This document shows positions 25,640-33,395 of a stretch of 64,000 bases of DNA, in pieces (the stretch's first letter is position 1; the number at the start of each line of letters is the position of its first letter). A program made the position numbers and the translations under genes. Source of the DNA: Knoellia aerolata DSM 18566 (GTDB taxonomy: Bacteria > Actinomycetota > Actinomycetes > Actinomycetales > Dermatophilaceae); NCBI RefSeq assembly GCF_000768695.1, contig NZ_AVPL01000011.1, positions 1 through 64,000 of the forward strand. The letters run 5' to 3'. Below the pieces are notes generated by a model. That model was not told the origin of the DNA and did not search any database. It worked only from the letters and a program-made list of their open reading frames with translations.

Positions 25640-27088
25640 TTAACGTTCACACCCCCGCTGGTTGGGCACCAAAGCCCTGCTGGGCGCGCGTCGTTCATGG
25701 CTGCGACCGTTCATGCGCTCTTGGGATGTCTGGGGGGCCTCGCCTGCTCGGTCGAGGATTGCCGCAGCACGGGCGGCAGACGTGCTGGTGTCGACGACTC
25801 GCTGCCCTTGCTGCTTGAGGGCACCTCTGATCGGGTCTGGCAGGGAGATTTGCCGGTTGCCGACGACGTCGTTGGCGTCGACGGCGGCCTCGATCGGGTC
25901 GGCACTGTTTTGTGGTCGGTGTGAGTCCAGTTCGGTGGACATGGTCAATGCTGCCCGCGCCCCGATAGAGAGGGTGGTGTCGCCGGTGGCCGCGAGCAGG
26001 CCGTGTGCCAGGTCGACTGAAGCTGAGATGGTCTGTTGGAGCGTTTGGGCGATATCCACGAGGTCTGCCCGGGTCGCGATTGTCGTAACGCTGGCAGGGC
26101 CGGTGCGGTCGTGGACGAGCTCGAGGAGCGCAGCCCTGGTCTCGTGAGTGGCCCCTACGAGATTTGGGTCGATGCGCTGCGCGCTCAGCGGCGTGAGGTT
26201 CCCCCAGGTGGTGGCCACGTTCCCCCAGCTGGCCTGGGCGGCCTCCAGTGCGGGAGAGAGTCGTCCCTTGAACTGGTCCTTGTCGATGGCTCCGGCTTCC
26301 GCGGCGGCGTGAAGCAGCCTTTGGGCGGCCATCAGCACCCAGGCGTGAGTTTGGGTGATCGCCATCAGATTGGCACCACTGATGGAGGTGGCCAGGGTGC
26401 GATGCGTCTGTATCTCCCATGTCGCCAGTGCGTTGCTAACACGGTTGGGTTCCGGGGTGGACCGGTGCTCATCACGCAGTGCTGCGGGATAGGTGCGGGA
26501 CACGTAGGAGCCGGCGATCGCCTCGAACGAGGCGAGGCGGTCGCGCGCAGCCCGCACAGGGGTCAGCGGGAAGGTGGCTCGGCCGGCCAAGCGGCCGTCC
26601 TGCAGTGCGCGCAGGTCCTGACCGAGGGCCACGTGCACACCGTGTGCGCCGATGTACAGCGTGTGCATCAGCCTGGCCTTTGCCGCCTCCAGGTCTGCCT
26701 GGACCGGTGCCCGCGTGAGGGTCACATCCGACCGGTATCGCTGCACGAGTTCCGCGGCCCGGATGAGATTGCCTGAGATGGTGAGGAGCCGCTCGTCGGC
26801 CGGGCCTTCACCAGGCCACTCGCGTCCGCGGCTATTCCTCAGCAACGTGGAGTTCATGCTCTGGAGACGGCCCATCAGTGCGTCTTCGGCGTTGGTTGGG
26901 GCCGCGACCATGGGGTCTGCGCCGCCAGGGAGCGTCTCCCAGAGCTCGCCAGCACTCTCGACGACCTCGCCCCAGGTACGCAGCATCGCGCGCCCATCCA
27001 TCCGTGCCGGGTTCGTGAGGACATCTCGTGCCAAGAACTCAGAATCCAGGAGAAGTTCACCGACCGTGCGGTGATCGCCCTGAGTCAT
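25640..27088 (-). CDS. Hypothetical all-alpha protein, 482 residues
   Basis: I choose ATG 27088 (MTQGDHRTVGELLLDSEFLA), which overlaps the upstream gene's stop (ATGA); the longer frame upstream is a shadow. The protein is predicted to be almost entirely helical with Ala/Leu-rich segments and no membrane span or known motif. The C-terminus is basic (NGRSHERRAPSRALVPNQRG). It forms a pair with the 113-residue gene upstream. The function is unknown. Its place beside the ICE DNA-processing region suggests an accessory role, but nothing in the sequence shows it. Confidence 0.65.
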   Translation of the reverse strand: MTQGDHRTVGELLLDSEFLARDVLTNPARMDGRAMLRTWGEVVESAGELWETLPGGADPMVAAPTNAEDALMGRLQSMNSTLLRNSRGREWPGEGPADERLLTISGNLIRAAELVQRYRSDVTLTRAPVQADLEAAKARLMHTLYIGAHGVHVALGQDLRALQDGRLAGRATFPLTPVRAARDRLASFEAIAGSYVSRTYPAALRDEHRSTPEPNRVSNALATWEIQTHRTLATSISGANLMAITQTHAWVLMAAQRLLHAAAEAGAIDKDQFKGRLSPALEAAQASWGNVATTWGNLTPLSAQRIDPNLVGATHETRAALLELVHDRTGPASVTTIATRADLVDIAQTLQQTISASVDLAHGLLAATGDTTLSIGARAALTMSTELDSHRPQNSADPIEAAVDANDVVGNRQISLPDPIRGALKQQGQRVVDTSTSAARAAAILDRAGEAPQTSQERMNGRSHERRAPSRALVPNQRGCER

Positions 27089-27426
27089 CCGTGTTCTCGG
27101 ATCAGGTCGCAGATCGCGACGATCAGCTGAGAAGTCCCCGGTGGGAACTGATCGATGGGCACGATCCGGGTGACGGCTTCGGCCGACCGCACAAGTTCGA
27201 TCGGCGTGGCATGACCAGGGACTGACTCGTCGACGTCGGCGTCCGCCGGCAGCAGCTCGAGCGCCTGGCTCACCGCAAGTTGTGCCCCGAGACCGAGTGC
27301 GCCCATGGGGAGGTCGTGCCGCGCAGAGGCGAGGGCGTGTGCCCGCGTCGAAGCGCAGCTGAGCAGCTGGACCACCTCCTCGAGGGCACGGCGACTGCTC
27401 AGTTCTGTGATCGTGCTGGAGTTCAT
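27085..27426 (-). CDS. Hypothetical small helical protein, coupled to the 482-residue gene
   Basis: A 113-residue protein from ATG 27426 (MNSSTITELSSRRALEEVVQ). A GTG 15 codons upstream would add a basic stretch. The sequence is soluble and helical with a hydrophobic middle (LPMGALGLGAQLAVSQALEL). The stop overlaps the next start by 4 bases, so both proteins are probably made together. No family is recognised. Confidence 0.6.
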   Translation of the reverse strand: MNSSTITELSSRRALEEVVQLLSCASTRAHALASARHDLPMGALGLGAQLAVSQALELLPADADVDESVPGHATPIELVRSAEAVTRIVPIDQFPPGTSQLIVAICDLIREHG

Positions 27427-27651
27427 TGCGTCCTTCTTCCTCGACGTGTGCGTTCGGCAACGCCTATTCACCTACGCCCATGGCCGTCGCCGCGAGTACC
27501 AGTCGGAGGCCTGTGGATGACGGGAGCGGCATGTCGGACGTGGGGATAACACTGGGCTGATCACGAACGCCGGCCAGCGATGTGCCAGCGGTCAGAGCAC
27601 GACAGAGTCGAACATGTCGCACTAGTGCATTTACCGAGAGAGGTGGTCCAG

Positions 27652-28521
27652 GTGAGTCGATCCGTCCTGAAGGTGGCCGCGTTCGCGCCAGCCGTGGTGG
27701 CGAGCACGCTGCTGACCGTGGCCTTCGCTCCGCTTCTGCCGCCGTTGGCAGGGTGGGTCCTGTTTGTCGGTGGGCTGCTAGCCATGACCGCGTTGAGTTG
27801 CGGGCCGGGGGAGGACTTCGCCATCCGGGCGTTGTTCCGCGGCCGGCGCCTCACGACAGGAGAGGAACGGCTCCTTGCCCCGGCCGTGAGATTGCTGTGT
27901 CAGCGGGGGTTGTGCCCGCCGGTGACACGACTTTGGGTTCGGGACTCTGTTCACCCGATCTCCAGCGGGGGGGTGGGGCGGCGCTCTGTGATCGTCTCCG
28001 GTGGTCTGATCGCGGCTGTGCGCGACGGCCAGCTGCCTTCGGACCAGGCGGCCGCTGTCATCGCCCACGCGGCGGGGACCGTTCGCGCCGGAGTCGTTCG
28101 CTGTGACGCGGCCCTGAAGTTCTGGACGGTGCCGTGGCAACTCGTCAGGAACGTGGGCGTAGGCGCTGCTCGGTGGTTTGCGTGGATCCCGCTGGCTGGA
28201 CTTGCGTGGCGGTTGCGGTTCATCGTCGGCGGCATCGCGCTCGTACAGGGCCTCATCGACGGACGGCCTGCGGCGATCGCCGCGGGCATCGGCGCCGGCC
28301 TTGTGGTCGCCCTCAGCTACCTCACGCCCAGGCTCGCAGCATCATGGGCAACCGCGGTCTCCGAGGCAGGGGACCACGAGGTGGATCGTGCCGGTCTGGG
28401 TGAGCCACTCGCCGCCTACCTGCGCCGGTGCCCGAGGTCACCCGAGACCTTCGAGCGGATCCACCGCCTGAGTGGGGCCGCACCTGCATCGCGCCCATCT
28501 CTTGCAGCGGTGTCCCTGTGA
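27652..28521 (+). CDS. M48-peptidase-like membrane protein lacking the zinc motif
   Basis: A 289-residue protein from GTG 27652 after GAGAGAGG. Two N-terminal membrane segments (about 8-50) and two central ones (about 185-235) match the HtpX/M48 layout. The region WVRDSVHPISSGGVGRRSVI, VSGGLIAAVRDGQLPSDQAA, AVIAHAAGTVRAG aligns with the M48 stretch before and through HExxH. Here, however, HELGH is replaced by HAAGT: the catalytic Glu and second His are gone. It is therefore a likely non-catalytic member, perhaps a membrane scaffold. The frame is intact, which argues against simple decay. Confidence 0.65.
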   Translation: MSRSVLKVAAFAPAVVASTLLTVAFAPLLPPLAGWVLFVGGLLAMTALSCGPGEDFAIRALFRGRRLTTGEERLLAPAVRLLCQRGLCPPVTRLWVRDSVHPISSGGVGRRSVIVSGGLIAAVRDGQLPSDQAAAVIAHAAGTVRAGVVRCDAALKFWTVPWQLVRNVGVGAARWFAWIPLAGLAWRLRFIVGGIALVQGLIDGRPAAIAAGIGAGLVVALSYLTPRLAASWATAVSEAGDHEVDRAGLGEPLAAYLRRCPRSPETFERIHRLSGAAPASRPSLAAVSL

Positions 28522-28941
28522 TCCGGGTGCTCGATCTGACCCCACGCCTATCCACCCAGAGCGCACCCAGGCGAGATAGCTAGGGACCGCTAAAGGACGG
28601 TCCTTAGCGTCAGCGGGACGGCGCTGCAGAGGTCGTGCCGATCGCCTCCAGCGTTCAGCTGGTACTCCTGCTCGCACGACGAGAGCCCTTGCTCGAGGTG
28701 AAGGAAAGGGCAGCCCAGCGCCTCCTGCGCGGCATGGAGGAATCGCCTGAGCATGCGACTCTGGCGGCGACGCTCCCCGCCTACGGCAGCCCGCACGCCA
28801 AGCCGCGAACTCAACCCGCCCCATCGCCCGTTCAAGCGCAGACAGGGCGATCTGACCCAGACCTATGGCCACTCTGATCATCACGCAGAGTCTTCGAAGA
28901 CTGCCCGCACTTTCCTCTTCCCCTGAGCTTCGTCGGCACGC
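28522..28941. other. Intergenic region with a stem-loop, no supported gene
   Basis: About 420 bases. Frames on both strands lack family resemblance. Position 28579-28608 forms an 11-bp stem (gctagggaccg / cggtccttagc, one mismatch) with an 8-base loop, about 60 bases past the M48-like gene. It could be a terminator or a recombination remnant. Confidence 0.45.
28579..28608 (+). terminator. Stem-loop downstream of the M48-like gene
   Basis: An 11-bp stem with one mismatch and an 8-base loop. No T-run follows, so terminator function is uncertain. Confidence 0.35.
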
Positions 28942-29097
28942 ATGCCGACCCTCGAACCTGTGTCCGACGTCCCTGACGCCCCGCTCAAGGCCGGTCCTGC
29001 CTCGGACGTCAAGACTGGCGATGATGTCGACGTCGTGCCATCCGCGCCGGCCAGCGACGTCGAGTACGTTCACGACCCCGCGCTCGACCGGCCGTGA
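28942..29097 (+). CDS. Small acidic Pro/Val/Asp-rich ORF
   Basis: A 51-residue ORF from ATG 28942: MPTLEPVSDVPDAPLKAGPA, then ...DVKTGDDVDVVPSAPASDVE and ending YVHDPALDRP. It is acidic with a strong third-position GC bias, and it overlaps the next ORF (GTGA, 29094-29097). Short acidic ORFs of this kind occur in actinobacterial conjugative elements. The function is unknown. Confidence 0.45.
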   Translation: MPTLEPVSDVPDAPLKAGPASDVKTGDDVDVVPSAPASDVEYVHDPALDRP

Positions 29098-29301
29098 CGC
29101 GCCTGTTCCACCTCGAGCGCGACGTCGACGTCTCCGGGATCTTTGGCACAGGCGCTGTCGCTGACGGTGCCGTCTTCCGGGACGGCACCACTGTCATCCG
29201 GTGGCGTGGCGAGCGCCAGTCCACCGTCGTCTGGCCCTCCGTCGAGGACGTCGAAGCCATCCATGTCCAGGGCGGTGCGACGCGCATCGTTTGGGATTGG
29301 C
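29094..29301 (+). CDS. Small conserved-looking protein, 3' end uncertain
   Basis: From GTG 29094 it reads MTRLFHLERDVDVSGIFGTG, AVADGAVFRDGTTVIRWRGE and VEDVEAIHVQGGATRIVWD. I recognise this as a type of small actinobacterial protein (HLER...DVSG...IHGHGGATRIVWD) without known function. After VWD the frame should stop but stays open for over 1 kb in nonsense, so a stop or frameshift change near 29300 is likely. The end given is where the familiar sequence ends. Confidence 0.5.
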
Positions 29302-29433
29302 GTGACGATCGCCGGCCACGAGATCGACCTCGCACGGCGCGGCCTGGTCGAGGTCGTCCTCTCGCTCGCCGTCGTCGTGCTCCTCGTGCTTGCCCACGGT
29401 TTGTGGCGGCTTGGAGATCGGCTCTCGGCCTGA
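29302..29433 (+). CDS. Small single-TM protein
   Basis: A 43-residue ORF from GTG 29302 (VTIAGHEIDLARRGLVEVVL) with one membrane segment (about 15-36) and a short charged tail, WRLGDRLSA. It directly follows the VWD-type ORF, as expected of a small two-gene unit. It is short, so confidence is limited. Confidence 0.45.
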   Translation: MTIAGHEIDLARRGLVEVVLSLAVVVLLVLAHGLWRLGDRLSA

Positions 29434-29828
29434 TGTTTCGGCCTCGCCCTGTGGGGCAGAACCCCGTGACGCACGGGAATCGACGGAGCGCGCCTCGGTT
29501 CCCGTGCGGAGGCTTGACTCCAACAGCGTGGGTTAGGGGACGGGTCGTGCCAATAGGGCGGTGCACGACCTGTTCGCTGCCGTGGAGCGGCCGGGCCCGA
29601 CCACCCAGGCGTCCGAACGCCCCCGCCACACGTACGGTCCCCTGGGGCCGTGTGGTGACAGAGGCGATCGTCTCAACATGGGCAGAACTCCCTCCACCCA
29701 ACAGTGCATGGTCCACCGGTTCACCTCAGCCCGCAACCGCTGGGCGACCTCTCGGACTGACCCGCACGGCATACGAACGCCCCCACGTCTTCGAGGTGGG
29801 GGCGTTCCGGCGTATGGCGAGCGCTTCG
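29434..29828. other. Intergenic region holding a strong terminator hairpin
   Basis: About 395 bases between converging genes. The only clear structure is the hairpin at 29769-29816. No gene is supported. Confidence 0.5.
29769..29816 (-). terminator. Strong hairpin downstream of the adenine methylase gene
   Basis: CATACGAACGCCCCCAC pairs with GTGGGGGCGTTCCGGCGTATG around a 9-base loop, giving a long GC-rich stem just past the methylase stop (29829). No clear U-tract, as is usual for actinobacterial terminators. Confidence 0.7.
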
Positions 29829-30734
29829 CTATACGACCCACTGGGCGGTCTCGCGAGGGAGGATGCCCATGTCGTTCACGACAAGGTTGTCGCTGAAGAC
29901 TGCGTACTCCCTGCCGATGTGCTGGACCTGTGCGGTGTGGGCGATGTTGAACGAGGCGCAGCGCAGGTCGGGGTACAGCTCGTCAGTGATGCGGCCGTCG
30001 CAGTCGTAGGTGAGCAGCCACCGGAACTGGCTCGCTCGAAGTTGCAAGGCCAGATCGCGATGGTCCGCGTAACTAAGCTTGTCGAGGTAGAGCTGGTCCC
30101 CCTGAACGATGTACGGAGGATCCACGTAGACGAGGACCGGATCGGGGTCGTCAGCGATCTGGTTGAGGAACACCCGGGCGTCGAGCTGGGTCACGCGCAC
30201 GCGGTCACGGAATGCCCCGAGGTAGCGCACACGTTTCGCGAGTTCCACCGCGTTGAACCGTGCGTCCAACTTCCACTGTCCACTCTGGTCGATACCGCCG
30301 ATCGGACGGGCGCCGATGATGCCAGATCGGTTGCACCGGTTGAGGAAGAAGGCGGCGAACCCAAGCTCGAGGTCGGTGCGCCCCTCAGGTGAGAGGTAGA
30401 CGGCGCGGTGCCGGCGCCATGCGGTCATGGTGACCTTGCAGTCCGTGATCTTGCGGGCGAAGCGGTCCGTGTCGAAGAACACGGAGCGCCAGAATGCCGC
30501 GATGCCGGGGTCGAGGTCGTTGATCCGGATCTCTTGCACGTCGGAGTCGACGAGGAGCCGGAGTGCGGCTCCGGCCCCGCCGGCGAAGGGCTCGGCGTAG
30601 ACCGTCGGACGTGGTGTCTGTGCTCGCATCAGGTTGGCCAAGAAGGGAGCCATCCGACCCTTGCCACCGGGGTACCGGAGGGGACTGAAGAAACCCTGCC
30701 CAGGTCGCGGTGGGACTGGGCCTCTGGTCGTCAT
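29829..30734 (-). CDS. Dam-family N6-adenine DNA methyltransferase
   Basis: A 301-residue protein. I choose ATG 30734 over an upstream TTG. The D12-class methylase motifs are in order: SAM site FSPLRYPGGKGRM (motif X), AEPFAGGAGAALRLL (motif I), INDLDPGIAAFW (motif II) and catalytic VDPPYI (motif IV, about residue 205). It would methylate adenine in a short DNA site, probably GATC-like by family, but specificity cannot be read here. It lies 51 bases downstream of the ParB-domain gene on the same strand, with no restriction enzyme next to it. A terminator hairpin follows. Confidence 0.92.
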   Translation of the reverse strand: MTTRGPVPPRPGQGFFSPLRYPGGKGRMAPFLANLMRAQTPRPTVYAEPFAGGAGAALRLLVDSDVQEIRINDLDPGIAAFWRSVFFDTDRFARKITDCKVTMTAWRRHRAVYLSPEGRTDLELGFAAFFLNRCNRSGIIGARPIGGIDQSGQWKLDARFNAVELAKRVRYLGAFRDRVRVTQLDARVFLNQIADDPDPVLVYVDPPYIVQGDQLYLDKLSYADHRDLALQLRASQFRWLLTYDCDGRITDELYPDLRCASFNIAHTAQVQHIGREYAVFSDNLVVNDMGILPRETAQWVV

Positions 30735-30785
30735 GGGTGCATCGTTGCAGGAATCACCGACAGTGGCCACCGACAAATCGGCGTG

Positions 30786-32201
30786 TCAGGCATCGCCCTT
30801 TGCCTCACCGATGGCGCGGTTCAGATCAGTGAGCAGCACGGAGTACGTGTCGGAGATGGTGCGCATGTTCGGAGCGCTGGGCTGGTATGTCGAGCTGTGC
30901 AGGAACGCGTTCAGGGTGACCGTGTTGATGAGGCTGTCCCTCTGGTTGAGCTGTTGACGAAGGTCGAGGTATCGCGCCGCCTTCATGGTCGGGTCCAGTT
31001 GCCGGAGCGCATTGTTGACGTAGGCCCTGAGCTTCGGGTCCCTCTCCGGCGGCAGCGGCCATTGGCAGACGTCGTGGGCCTCCATGACCGCGAGCTCTAT
31101 GACCATCCGGATCAGGGCAGCGGCACTGTTGGGGTACCGGTTGAGCGGGATCTTCTGGACCTCGTTCAGGATGTGGCGCAGGCGGGTCGAGCCGTGGTTG
31201 AGCTTCGCACCGAGGAACAGCTTCATAGGTGGTGGCTTGGGATCCGGTTCAGAATCGGCTTCATCCTCTGCGCCGCTGTCGGAGTCAGCGTCATCGTTCT
31301 CATCGCCAGACTCCTCGAGTCCCGTCCCCTCGTCGACCGGATCCTCATTGGTGTCGAGGTCATCGTCAGGGTCGGCGTCCACTTCATCGGCCCCAGCGGT
31401 TCGAGTCCGCAGCTCGTTGATGTAGCGCTCCCGGTCGCCCTTGCGCTTGAGTTCCGTCACCGTGAGGGACCGCTCGGAACGGAAGTCCTCCAGCACCAGA
31501 GAGAGCCGAGCAAGGACGCGCTCGCTGCTGTCGGTGGGCGTGAAGACGTCACCCTTGATGTCGAAGCCGCAGTAGACGCGGAAGTCTGGGTCCCCGGCGA
31601 GTCGGCCGAAGGTGGTGAACTTGCTCTCGGCGACCTCTTCAAGGAGGTCGGCGAGATGCTGGTTGGCGCCGGCTTCGCTCTTGGCGTCTAGCCAGTCGAG
31701 GGTGACGAGGGCCACTCGCTCTTGGTGTCCTGGCGAGGTGGCATTGCGTGTTCGTTGCATGGCGCTCCACCGAACGACGCCAACACCGTCCATCTCGCCG
31801 CCGTGTCGGCGGTCGCGGAGTGGTCGTGCCTCGTCTCGCGATGAGACCTCGAAGCACCGCACCCTCTTTGGTGTATGAGTCGCGTCGTTCGCTGCTGCTT
31901 CAAACCTCGGCCGCATGGTGACGTCTGAGCAGAGTTGCGGCTTGTTGAGGAGGCGCAGGGCAGTTAGGCGGCGGTTGCCCTCGAGGACCACGTACTTCTT
32001 GCCGTCGTCGCTCTTCACCACGATCAGGCGATCGATCGGACTCAGTCCATTCGCCGCGATGTCCTTGGCCAGGGCCAGCATCTTTGACGGGCCGCGGCGG
32101 ATCATCTCCTTCAGGGCGGCATCCTGATTGGTCACCGCCCGGTGGCGAGGGTTCTGCTCGTCCAGAAGCAACTTGCTCAGCGGCAGCGTGATGTCCCCCA
32201 T
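30786..32201 (-). CDS. ParB/sulfiredoxin-domain protein with acidic linker and helical C-terminal domain
   Basis: A 471-residue protein with the preferred start ATG 32201 (MGDITLPLSKLLLDEQNPRH). The ParB/Srx fold shows as MLALAKDIAANGLSPIDRLI VV and the signature VVLEGNRRLTALRLL (about residue 75). A long linker follows, including a very acidic stretch (about 270-320: DPDDDLDTNEDPVDEGTGLE). The C-terminal domain (LRHILNEVQKIPLNRYPNSA, RMVIELAVMEAHDV) resembles helical domains at the ends of several defence proteins. It is not a plasmid ParB: there is no ParB helix-turn-helix core and no adjacent ParA. ParB/Srx domains can bind CTP or act as nucleases, but the activity here is unknown. It is paired with a Dam-type methylase. 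Confidence 0.75.
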   Translation of the reverse strand: MGDITLPLSKLLLDEQNPRHRAVTNQDAALKEMIRRGPSKMLALAKDIAANGLSPIDRLIVVKSDDGKKYVVLEGNRRLTALRLLNKPQLCSDVTMRPRFEAAANDATHTPKRVRCFEVSSRDEARPLRDRRHGGEMDGVGVVRWSAMQRTRNATSPGHQERVALVTLDWLDAKSEAGANQHLADLLEEVAESKFTTFGRLAGDPDFRVYCGFDIKGDVFTPTDSSERVLARLSLVLEDFRSERSLTVTELKRKGDRERYINELRTRTAGADEVDADPDDDLDTNEDPVDEGTGLEESGDENDDADSDSGAEDEADSEPDPKPPPMKLFLGAKLNHGSTRLRHILNEVQKIPLNRYPNSAAALIRMVIELAVMEAHDVCQWPLPPERDPKLRAYVNNALRQLDPTMKAARYLDLRQQLNQRDSLINTVTLNAFLHSSTYQPSAPNMRTISDTYSVLLTDLNRAIGEAKGDA

Positions 32202-32293
32202 GTTCGGATCCTGCCATAGGGAAGGTGACGCCACCCGACGTTGCAGGAACTTCGCGGACCACGACCCCTGACGACGACGGTTACCCTCACCCC

Positions 32294-32473
32294 ATGCTCG
32301 AGTACGCCCTGATGGACTACGACCCCGTCACGGATGGCGACGAGGCCGACTGGGCACGTGAGCTCGACGCGAACGGCTGGCGCACCTGGCACGGCACGGG
32401 CGTCTGGGTCGAGGTCAACGGGCGCCGGGTTCGGCGCTGGAGCGTCCGCCGGCGCAAGCCCGCCAAGGCGTAG
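32294..32473 (+). CDS. Small hypothetical protein
   Basis: A 59-residue protein from ATG 32294 (MLEYALMDYDPVTDGDEADW) with an aromatic-rich middle (ANGWRTWHGTGVWVEVNGRR) and a basic tail. It is divergent from the ParB-domain gene. No family is recognised. Confidence 0.5.
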   Translation: MLEYALMDYDPVTDGDEADWARELDANGWRTWHGTGVWVEVNGRRVRRWSVRRRKPAKA

Positions 32474-32801
32474 GGCGGGCCTTCCTGTTCCACCCCGCCG
32501 ACGCGAGGACTGGGTGACCACGGCCCTACCTCGAGCATGCCCATGCTGTCGATCTGGCTCGATCGCCAGCGCGAGATCTGTGGACAACCCGGCGCTTCCT
32601 GGGCGCCTGTGGACAACGGCGAGAACCGCCCATGACCGCGCCCGCTGATTGCGCCGGTTCACCAGAGGCAGCCACTCCCCGCGACGGTAACGATCTTGGC
32701 CCGCCAGCGCTCGACGACGTCTCTGTCAGCAGTCGCAGCCGCGAGGCGGGCCAATTCCTTGTCATCGAGCCTGCGAGCACTCAAGACCGTTGTCCCGTTT
32801 C
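32474..32801. other. Intergenic region, no supported gene
   Basis: About 330 bases. The ten-base sequence tgtggacaac occurs twice about 30 bases apart (around 32580 and 32610). No other structure or gene was recognised. Confidence 0.4.
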
Positions 32802-33152
32802 CTAGGGCTCGTCCGAGGGACGTTCCACGCGCGCGACCGCTTCCGTCGCGTCCTGGCCGACCCGTCGAAGTCGTGCAGCTTCAGTGCGCGAGAGGTCCGG
32901 ACCGCACCAGTCCACGGCTTCGTTGAGCGTGAGTCGCTCGTGGTCGACCAACTTGCGCAGAGCGTCGCTGGCCTGTCGTTCCCAGATGCTCACCTGGTGA
33001 TCCCGTTCGGCCAGGGCGACCATCACCGTCACCCCAAGAGCACTGAGCCGCCTCTCGCGATGCTCCCGCTTAACCCGCATTGACTTCTGCGCGCTCAGCG
33101 CTGCCTGCCGCGCCGCCTGACGCACTGACTGATCACCTTTTGTCTGACCCAT
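32802..33152 (-). CDS. Small basic coiled-coil protein of the relaxase locus
   Basis: A 116-residue protein from ATG 33152 (MGQTKGDQSVRQAARQAALS). The first half is a long basic helix (KSMRVKREHRERRLSALGVT). The second half has LRKLVDHERLTLNEAVDWCG, a helix-turn-helix-like stretch. Similar small proteins lie divergent from MobF relaxases in actinobacterial ICEs, where they may be accessory relaxosome proteins. That role is inferred from position only. Confidence 0.6.
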   Translation of the reverse strand: MGQTKGDQSVRQAARQAALSAQKSMRVKREHRERRLSALGVTVMVALAERDHQVSIWERQASDALRKLVDHERLTLNEAVDWCGPDLSRTEAARLRRVGQDATEAVARVERPSDEP

Positions 33153-33395
33153 CCCTGCCGCCACCTCCGTGAATCGACTGTCATCAACACACCTAAGCCC
33201 TCACGCCACGTTCAGCGTTCACGCCCTCTTCAACGCCCTCACTCAGCCCACCACGAGTCCTAGGCAACTCCCCCCACGAGCACCACGTACCCACCCTGAA
33301 AACCGAAATCTCATGTGCCACACACCTCATGCATTCCCGGTGCTTTCAGTTTCAATTACTGACCGCCAGAAGGTGCCTGGCGGGCTTTTCTAGGT
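33153..33395. other. Relaxase upstream region, candidate oriT region
   Basis: About 240 bases, clearly AT-richer than the flanks, between the small basic gene and the relaxase. It contains repeated ttcacgcc/ttcaacgccctc motifs (33200-33245) and ends in a hairpin. Origins of transfer usually lie next to the relaxase gene, so this is the best candidate in the window. No nic site was identified. Confidence 0.35.
33363..33390 (+). terminator. Hairpin immediately upstream of the relaxase start
   Basis: CCGCCAG (33363-33369), a 7-base loop and CTGGCGG (33377-33383), then gcttttct. It looks like an intrinsic terminator or attenuator ending 5 bases before the first possible start codon. It could instead be part of oriT. 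Confidence 0.5.

Noticed and set aside
28522-28941. Small minus-strand open frame in the gap after the M48-like gene
   Set aside because: No ribosome site, no family resemblance and no codon pattern better than the other frames.
29094-30392. A long plus-strand open frame overlapping the methylase gene
   Set aside because: Only the first ~69 codons look coding. The rest is the antisense shadow of the adenine methylase, which has clear family motifs.
30408-31691. A 427-residue plus-strand open frame opposite the ParB-domain gene
   Set aside because: Its translation has no motif and mirrors the ParB-domain gene. High GC creates long antisense frames.
30786-32201. ParB-domain gene as a plasmid partition ParB
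   Set aside because: There is no adjacent ParA, no ParB helix-turn-helix core and no parS-like repeats. The acidic linker and C-domain do not fit partition proteins.
32474-32801. Possible replication origin from repeated tgtggacaac
   Set aside because: Only two copies in a GC-rich context, with no AT-rich unwinding region or iterons.
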